Assembly (NCBI GenBank): GCA_964416595.1
Contig: CAYQES010000005.1
Coordinates: 69,789 to 133,788, forward strand
From: JAKFYM01 sp964416595
Lineage (GTDB): Bacteria > Bdellovibrionota > UBA1018 > CAIPTA01
Length of the DNA: 64,000 nt
Direction of reading: 5' to 3'
Positions 59,396 through 64,000 of the stretch are shown here, one piece after another. The notes under the pieces are model-generated. The model searched no databases. It was not told the DNA's origin and was given only the letters and a program-made list of their open reading frames with translations. Both the position numbers and the translations under genes were made by a program. The number at the start of each line of letters is the position of its first letter. Position 1 is the stretch's first letter.

Positions 59396-61846
59396 ATGCG
59401 AAGCATGTCCAAACTGAAGTTGCGCTATCGCGACCAAATCCTCCAAGCTCTTTCCCAATCCCAAGGCCCCATTAGTCTTAAGGCTTTGCTCCGTAATTTA
59501 TTTCCTAAAGATGAAATCCCTCGCATGGAACGCACCATCGCCAAAGAGCTGCGCTTTCTTATCAAATTAAAAGAAGTGGAACGGGGCCAAGGCAGCTTAT
59601 ATAGAATCCGACCGCCCAAAACCAACCGCGCGAAACTAAAACGAGAGCGAGAGTTTGATTTTGAAGAGCGAGAAAATCGCCAGCAGCAAAAAGAAATTCG
59701 GGAATTCAAACGTAATCTAGATGAGCCTAAAACACGGCCACAGCCAAATAAACCGGGCCGCAGCCCCATTCGTGGAAAAGTAAGTAAAAATAGCCGGGGT
59801 TTTGCTTTCGTAGCCCCCATCAATCCACCGCCCTTCTTAAAAGAGGATGTTTTCCTTAATCCAGAAGAAGCAGAGGAACTACTCACTGGTGATATCGTGG
59901 AAATCACTCTAGATAGAGTGCGCTCGGAAAAAGGCTATAGCGGTCATCTTTTGCGGATCATCGAAAGAGGCATCCAAAAAACCGTGGCCCGCTATTGCAA
60001 GGGCAGCCCCTACTCCCCCGCCATGGCGGAGGTAGATACCAAGGATGTACAACTCCAAATTATTTTAGAAAAAGATCCCACCTTTAAAGATCTGTTAGAT
60101 GGATCCGCTGTGCTCGTGGAAATCACCCAAGGCCCGAGCGGTGGTGAAAGTGCTCAGGGCCGCATCCTTTCCGTGCTGGCCGATTCCCTCAACAGCACCA
60201 CCGACGATCCTTATATAATAGTGAAACACAAACTGGCGGAAACTTTTCCTGATGCCGTGTTAACGGAAGCGAATGCGGTTCCGTCCACCATTCAAAAACA
60301 AGATTTAAAAGATCGAGAAGATTTGCGGCAGCTGGCCTTTGTAACGATCGACGGGGCCGACGCCCGGGATTTCGACGATGCGGTTTGCGCCCATAAACTT
60401 GCGAACGGCACCACTCGCCTCTGGGTAGCCGTGGCGGACGTTGCCCACTACGTGCGCACTGGCACGGCTCTCGATAAAGAAGCCTACGACCGCGGCACTT
60501 CCGTGTACTTCCCCCACCGTGTATTGCCGATGTTGCCGGAAAGATTATCCAATGGAATTTGCTCCCTCAATCCCCGGGAAGATCGTTTGGCCATGGTGTG
60601 CGAAATGGACTTTGATCCATCGGGGCGCAAGATCCGCCACAAAGTGATGGAAGCGGTTTTCCAAAGCCAACACCGTTGCGTGTACGAAACCCTGCAACAA
60701 TTCTACGATCGCCCGAACGATGCGGGCCATGAATACAATCCCCAAGTGCGGGAAAGCCTCGTGGCCTTATTTGATCTCTACAAAAAATTGCACCAAAACC
60801 GGATCCGCCGTGGTGCCATTGATCTCAACTTGCCCGAAGCCAAAGTGAAGGTGAACCGGGAATCCGGCGAAGTGGAAGCAATCGTGCGCACGGAGCGGCT
60901 CGATACTCACCGCTTGATCGAAGAGTTCATGATCTCCGCCAACGAAGCGGTAACGGAAATCATGGAACAAAATAAGCATGCCTTTTTATTCCGCGTGCAC
61001 GAAACCCCGGAGCCCGAAGCCGCCCAACGTTTCATGACCGTGGCCAAATCCCTCCATGTGCGCGTGAATGAAAAATGGGTGGATGAAATCACTCCACAGA
61101 CCTACCAAAAAATCCTGCGCGCCATTGAAGAATCTCCTGCGGCACGGGTGCTAAATTTCTTACTCCTACGCAGCATGAAACAAGCCTACTATTCCGCCGA
61201 AAACCTAAAACACTTTGGCTTAGCTTCTCAAGCCTACACTCACTTCACTAGCCCCATCCGCCGCTATCCGGATTTGATCGTGCATCGCTTGCTAAAAGCC
61301 TTTATCCACAAAAGCAAAAAAGAAGCGGCCGCCGCCAAAGGCACCAGCGCCGCTTCTCTCGAAGAAGCTGCGCAACATTGCTCCACCCGGGAACGTACCG
61401 CTACGGATGCGGAACGGGAACTCATTCGCATCAAACAAGTGCGCTATGCGGAACGGCACCTGGGCGAAGAGCATACGGGCATCGTAGTGGGAATTAACGC
61501 CAAGGGCGCCTATGTGGAATTGATCGAAGCCTTTGTGGAAGGCTTTGTGCCCATGGAGCGTTTCGGCGCAGATTTTTCTTTCAATGAAAAGCTCTATCAC
61601 CTCCGGGGCAAACGCACGGGCAAGGTGATCCAAATCGGGGATAAAATTGATGTGCAAATCGTGCGCACCACTCCGCACCTCCTGCAAATCGAACTCGAAC
61701 CGCTCATGAATAAAGCCAAACGCAGTGGTCGGGGCGAAAAAAACCGCCCTGAAAAGCCCACGGAAAAACCTGTGGAGAAGCCCGAAAAAGAGAAGAAAAA
61801 AACGCCCGTGGATCGGGACTTTTGGATCCTGGAGGATTTTGAATGA
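59396..61846 (+). CDS. rnr: Ribonuclease R
   Basis: 816 residues, usual size: an N-terminal helix-turn-helix-like region (about 1-65), cold-shock-like domains, an RNB nuclease domain with VTIDGADARDFDDAV (metal-binding Asp residues), HYVRTGTALDKEAYDRGTSVYFP and HFTSPIRRYPDLIVHRLL, and a C-terminal S1 domain (GIVVGINAKGAYVELIEAFV) with a basic Lys/Pro-rich tail. It degrades structured RNA from the 3' end. The stop overlaps the UbiB-like gene by 4 bases. Confidence 0.96.
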   Translation: MRSMSKLKLRYRDQILQALSQSQGPISLKALLRNLFPKDEIPRMERTIAKELRFLIKLKEVERGQGSLYRIRPPKTNRAKLKREREFDFEERENRQQQKEIREFKRNLDEPKTRPQPNKPGRSPIRGKVSKNSRGFAFVAPINPPPFLKEDVFLNPEEAEELLTGDIVEITLDRVRSEKGYSGHLLRIIERGIQKTVARYCKGSPYSPAMAEVDTKDVQLQIILEKDPTFKDLLDGSAVLVEITQGPSGGESAQGRILSVLADSLNSTTDDPYIIVKHKLAETFPDAVLTEANAVPSTIQKQDLKDREDLRQLAFVTIDGADARDFDDAVCAHKLANGTTRLWVAVADVAHYVRTGTALDKEAYDRGTSVYFPHRVLPMLPERLSNGICSLNPREDRLAMVCEMDFDPSGRKIRHKVMEAVFQSQHRCVYETLQQFYDRPNDAGHEYNPQVRESLVALFDLYKKLHQNRIRRGAIDLNLPEAKVKVNRESGEVEAIVRTERLDTHRLIEEFMISANEAVTEIMEQNKHAFLFRVHETPEPEAAQRFMTVAKSLHVRVNEKWVDEITPQTYQKILRAIEESPAARVLNFLLLRSMKQAYYSAENLKHFGLASQAYTHFTSPIRRYPDLIVHRLLKAFIHKSKKEAAAAKGTSAASLEEAAQHCSTRERTATDAERELIRIKQVRYAERHLGEEHTGIVVGINAKGAYVELIEAFVEGFVPMERFGADFSFNEKLYHLRGKRTGKVIQIGDKIDVQIVRTTPHLLQIELEPLMNKAKRSGRGEKNRPEKPTEKPVEKPEKEKKKTPVDRDFWILEDFE

Positions 61847-63519
61847 GCTTGCTGGGCGCTCCCCGCCAGGTGAGCCGCACGTTTAAAAATATTGGTCGCA
61901 TCAAGCAGATCTCCAGCGTGTTCGCTAAACACGGCTTCCAAGAATTAATGGCCAAACTCGGCCTCGGCCGTTTCGTTCCTAAGCAATACCAATTTTCCAG
62001 CGATGAAAACCCCCTCACCGCTCCCGAAAGATTACGCCAGGCCTTAGAAGAACTCGGGCCCACCTTCATCAAGCTCGGGCAAGTGCTCTCGAGCCGCTCC
62101 GATTTATTGCCGGAACCCTTCGTGCGAGAACTTTCGAAATTGCAAGATAGCGTTACGCCGCTCCCCTTCTCCGTGATCAAAGAATCCGTGGAAAAAGAAT
62201 TGAACGCCTCCCTAGAAGATCTTTTCTTTTCCTTTTCCGAAGAGCCTTTAGCTTCTGCTTCCATCGGGCAAGTGCATGAAGCGATCCTGAACGATGGCAA
62301 AAAAGTGGTAGTGAAAGTGCAGCGGCCCGGCATCGATACCCTGATTAAAACCGATGTATCTGTGCTCACGGGCCTCGCCATGGCTCTCGAAAAATACGCG
62401 CCCGAAACCAAAGTGCTCGCGCCGGTGACTTGCGTGGAAGAGTTTTTCCAGGCCATGAGCTTGGAGTTAGATTTTATACTCGAGGCCAACAATATTTTAA
62501 AATCCCGGGAAAACTTAAAATCCATGCCGGATATTTATATTCCCCAGGTGTATTTGCGTTTATGCACCCATAAAATTCTAGTGATCGAGCACCTCGAAGG
62601 CCTGAAGCTAGACAATACGGTAGCACTGAACGAGCGGGGCTACGATCGCACGGCCTTGGCCGAAACCACCGCCCGTGCTTTTTTGAAAACCGTTTTAGAA
62701 GACGGCTTTTTCCATGGCGATCTCCATATGGGAAATCTCTTTGCGCTGGCGCCTTCTTCGTCGGGTGCTGGCAATGCCCGGGTGGGCATGATTGATTTTG
62801 GCATCATGGGCTACCTCACGCCTAGATCTCGGGAAAGCTTGCTGCGCATTTTCTTGGCCCTTTCGGAAGAAGATTTTGAAACTCTCTGTTTAGAATTTGC
62901 GGAACTTGGATCCAGCCGGGGCAAAACCGATTTCGATGCCTTTCAACGCAATATCCAAACCGCCGTGGCGCCTTTTTTGGGATTGCCCTTGGGTTCTCTC
63001 AATGTGGGGAAAATTTTGCTTGATGCTACTACCGTGGCCGCCCGCCACCAGATCCGCATTCCCCGGGAATGGATGCTGATTTTTAAAGCGATCTACACCT
63101 TGGAAGGCACCTGCCGGCAGTTGAATCCCGCGTTCAATCCCATGCCTTTGCTGGAAAGCCACCTCACGCCTTTGTTGAAACCTGACTACAATTGGAACCA
63201 GATTTCTAAAGAACTTCTGTTTGGCTCCCGGGATATTCAGTACGTGGCCCATATGCTGCCCCGGCAACTGCACTGGTTTTTTAAACGCCTGGCCGCCAAT
63301 GGCTACGCCCTGGAAATGAAGGATGCCGGTGCCGAGCAGAAGTTAGCGCAACAGGAGCGGCATTCTTTGCGCATGAGTGGGGCAGTGGTTTGCGGATTTT
63401 TATTGCTCGGGAGTTTGCTAAGTTTTCACTTGGCGTTTCTGCAGGGAGAGTTTTTGCTGAAGGCGCTGGGGACTGGCTTGCTTGTGGGAGCGGCGTGGTT
63501 TTTGAAAAGGGCTTGGTAA
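61843..63519 (+). CDS. ubiB: ABC1/UbiB-family atypical kinase
   Basis: 558 residues. KxGQ motif LGPTFIKLGQVLSSRSDLL (about 69-87), ASASIGQVHEAIL, HGDLHMGNLFAL and MIDFGIMGYLT, with two hydrophobic helices at the C terminus (VVCGFLLLGSLLSFHLAFL and a following one). UbiB-type proteins support quinone biosynthesis, probably by handling lipid precursors in the membrane. The ATG overlaps the rnr stop by 4 bases. The symbol is by family; AarF is the same group. Confidence 0.9.
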   Translation: MSLLGAPRQVSRTFKNIGRIKQISSVFAKHGFQELMAKLGLGRFVPKQYQFSSDENPLTAPERLRQALEELGPTFIKLGQVLSSRSDLLPEPFVRELSKLQDSVTPLPFSVIKESVEKELNASLEDLFFSFSEEPLASASIGQVHEAILNDGKKVVVKVQRPGIDTLIKTDVSVLTGLAMALEKYAPETKVLAPVTCVEEFFQAMSLELDFILEANNILKSRENLKSMPDIYIPQVYLRLCTHKILVIEHLEGLKLDNTVALNERGYDRTALAETTARAFLKTVLEDGFFHGDLHMGNLFALAPSSSGAGNARVGMIDFGIMGYLTPRSRESLLRIFLALSEEDFETLCLEFAELGSSRGKTDFDAFQRNIQTAVAPFLGLPLGSLNVGKILLDATTVAARHQIRIPREWMLIFKAIYTLEGTCRQLNPAFNPMPLLESHLTPLLKPDYNWNQISKELLFGSRDIQYVAHMLPRQLHWFFKRLAANGYALEMKDAGAEQKLAQQERHSLRMSGAVVCGFLLLGSLLSFHLAFLQGEFLLKALGTGLLVGAAWFLKRAW

Positions 63520-63522
63520 AAA

Positions 63523-64000
63523 CTAACGTATCTTCAACATCGGGAAAATAACTACAGTTAGGAACTCTGGCCTAGCCAAGCTATCGGATCTATCGCCATC
63601 GAACAACAGTTCCCAATAATGAATCCCCTTGGCAGAGCTTATATAGTCCCAAAACTTTCGGGGATTTCCTCCCGTAGCATCCCAAACAGCGTTTGAAACA
63701 TATTCCATTTGTAGAAAGTGGCCAAAAACCCCATGTGTATTTGATACAAATGGTTTATCAAAAAATGGCCCTTGCTTCACCACAGGCCGAAAATCTTTGC
63801 GTTCTTTGACAATCTTTCTTGTCTCCGAATTGGAGTTCCATCTATTGCCGTAGTTAACAATCGAGGCAAAACGATCATTCTTTTGCGCCCGAAAACGTTT
63901 CACGAGCACTTTCAATACAGCTTCTCGTACTAACTCGCCCCGGGCCAATGCTTCAAGCTCCCTTATACTCCCATTTTTCATCATCTCCACAGCCGCATCT
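63523..64000 (-). CDS. Unknown protein, 3' part (5' end outside window)
   Basis: The frame is open to the right edge of the window (first codons visible GAT-GCG-GCT), so the start lies outside. The visible 159 residues are polar and soluble, with segments such as LEALARGELVREAVLKVLVK and RKFWDYISSAKGIHYWELLF; no signal peptide can be judged. No family recognised. It converges on the ABC1 kinase gene with a 3-base gap and is AT-richer than it. Confidence 0.55.
   Translation of the reverse strand, partial: DAAVEMMKNGSIRELEALARGELVREAVLKVLVKRFRAQKNDRFASIVNYGNRWNSNSETRKIVKERKDFRPVVKQGPFFDKPFVSNTHGVFGHFLQMEYVSNAVWDATGGNPRKFWDYISSAKGIHYWELLFDGDRSDSLARPEFLTVVIFPMLKIR

Noticed and set aside
1..64000. 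tRNA, rRNA, CRISPR array, prophage or insertion sequence
   Set aside because: I saw no cloverleaf, rRNA motif, regular spaced repeats, integrase or transposase in the gaps or coding regions.

Overview
The window looks like the chromosome of a Gram-negative, two-membrane bacterium. Evidence for this includes heptose/LPS genes (hldA, a family 9 glycosyltransferase), a Pal-CpoB pair, many lipoproteins, a probable outer-membrane barrel and Tat and Sec signal peptides. FtsY with an N-terminal membrane segment, EtfAB beside a membrane FeS oxidoreductase and the many short secreted orphans suggest Bdellovibrionota or another former deltaproteobacterial lineage. That placement is an inference from gene content only; there is no rRNA or other marker here. 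Two N runs (10 N at 27885-27894, 100 N at 44302-44401) show that this is a draft scaffold.

Layout. 1-4.6 kb: an AT-richer block with a partial unknown gene, a GT-C-like membrane protein, a NodU/CmcH-type carbamoyltransferase and a methyltransferase, probably for surface-glycan decoration. 4.6-10.9 kb: peroxiredoxin, a small 3'-5' exonuclease-like protein and a Tat-exported flavoprotein. The flavoprotein converges on a minus-strand run of pal, a DUF4398-like lipoprotein, cpoB and a tetraheme/calcineurin-like fusion lipoprotein. 11-17 kb: overlapping minus-strand genes hisC-cmk-waaF-like-hldA and transglycosylase-queC-DUF366. 17-21 kb: ftsY, a HAMP-only membrane protein, slt and an acyl-CoA thioesterase, on the plus strand. 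21-25 kb: prs-pth-ychF-DUF72 on the minus strand, divergent from tsaD-rsmA-smpB (25-27.4 kb). 27.4-38.6 kb: acyl-CoA ligase, secreted hydrolase, glutamate dehydrogenase family gene, trxB, a pseudouridine synthase, an asymmetric pair of ABC exporter half-subunits and epmA. 38.6-49.2 kb: accessory envelope region with secreted orphans, an M48 lipoprotease, an AmgK/MurU-like pair, a LysM lipoprotein, a deoxynucleoside kinase, a TPR protein, a PLP enzyme, a barrel protein and a 58-residue LptM-like lipoprotein. 49.2-53.7 kb: etfB-etfA-EtfAB:quinone oxidoreductase and a DUF374 acyltransferase. 53.8-64 kb: a membrane-anchored orphan, an RHH protein-dcd-corA run, two related palindromes, a Cys-rich secreted protein, a subtilase, rnr, an ABC1/UbiB kinase and a partial gene.

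How the genes work together. Most are housekeeping genes in compact operons with 4-base ATGA/GTGA overlaps. Recurring themes are envelope construction and peptidoglycan turnover (two lytic transglycosylases, AmgK/MurU, LysM, Pal/CpoB), fatty-acid activation and electron transfer (acyl-CoA ligase, thioesterase, EtfAB plus membrane FeS protein), and periplasmic redox (Tat flavoprotein, tetraheme lipoprotein). I saw no rRNA, tRNA, CRISPR array, prophage, transposase or convincing defence island. No stretch without a gene exceeds 300 bases; the longest is 59120-59395. The most unusual items are the tetraheme/phosphoesterase-like fusion in the pal-cpoB operon, the paired palindromic elements at 56.4 kb, the hairpin over the RBS of the RHH gene before dcd, and the orphan secreted proteins. 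None of these alone proves a new system.
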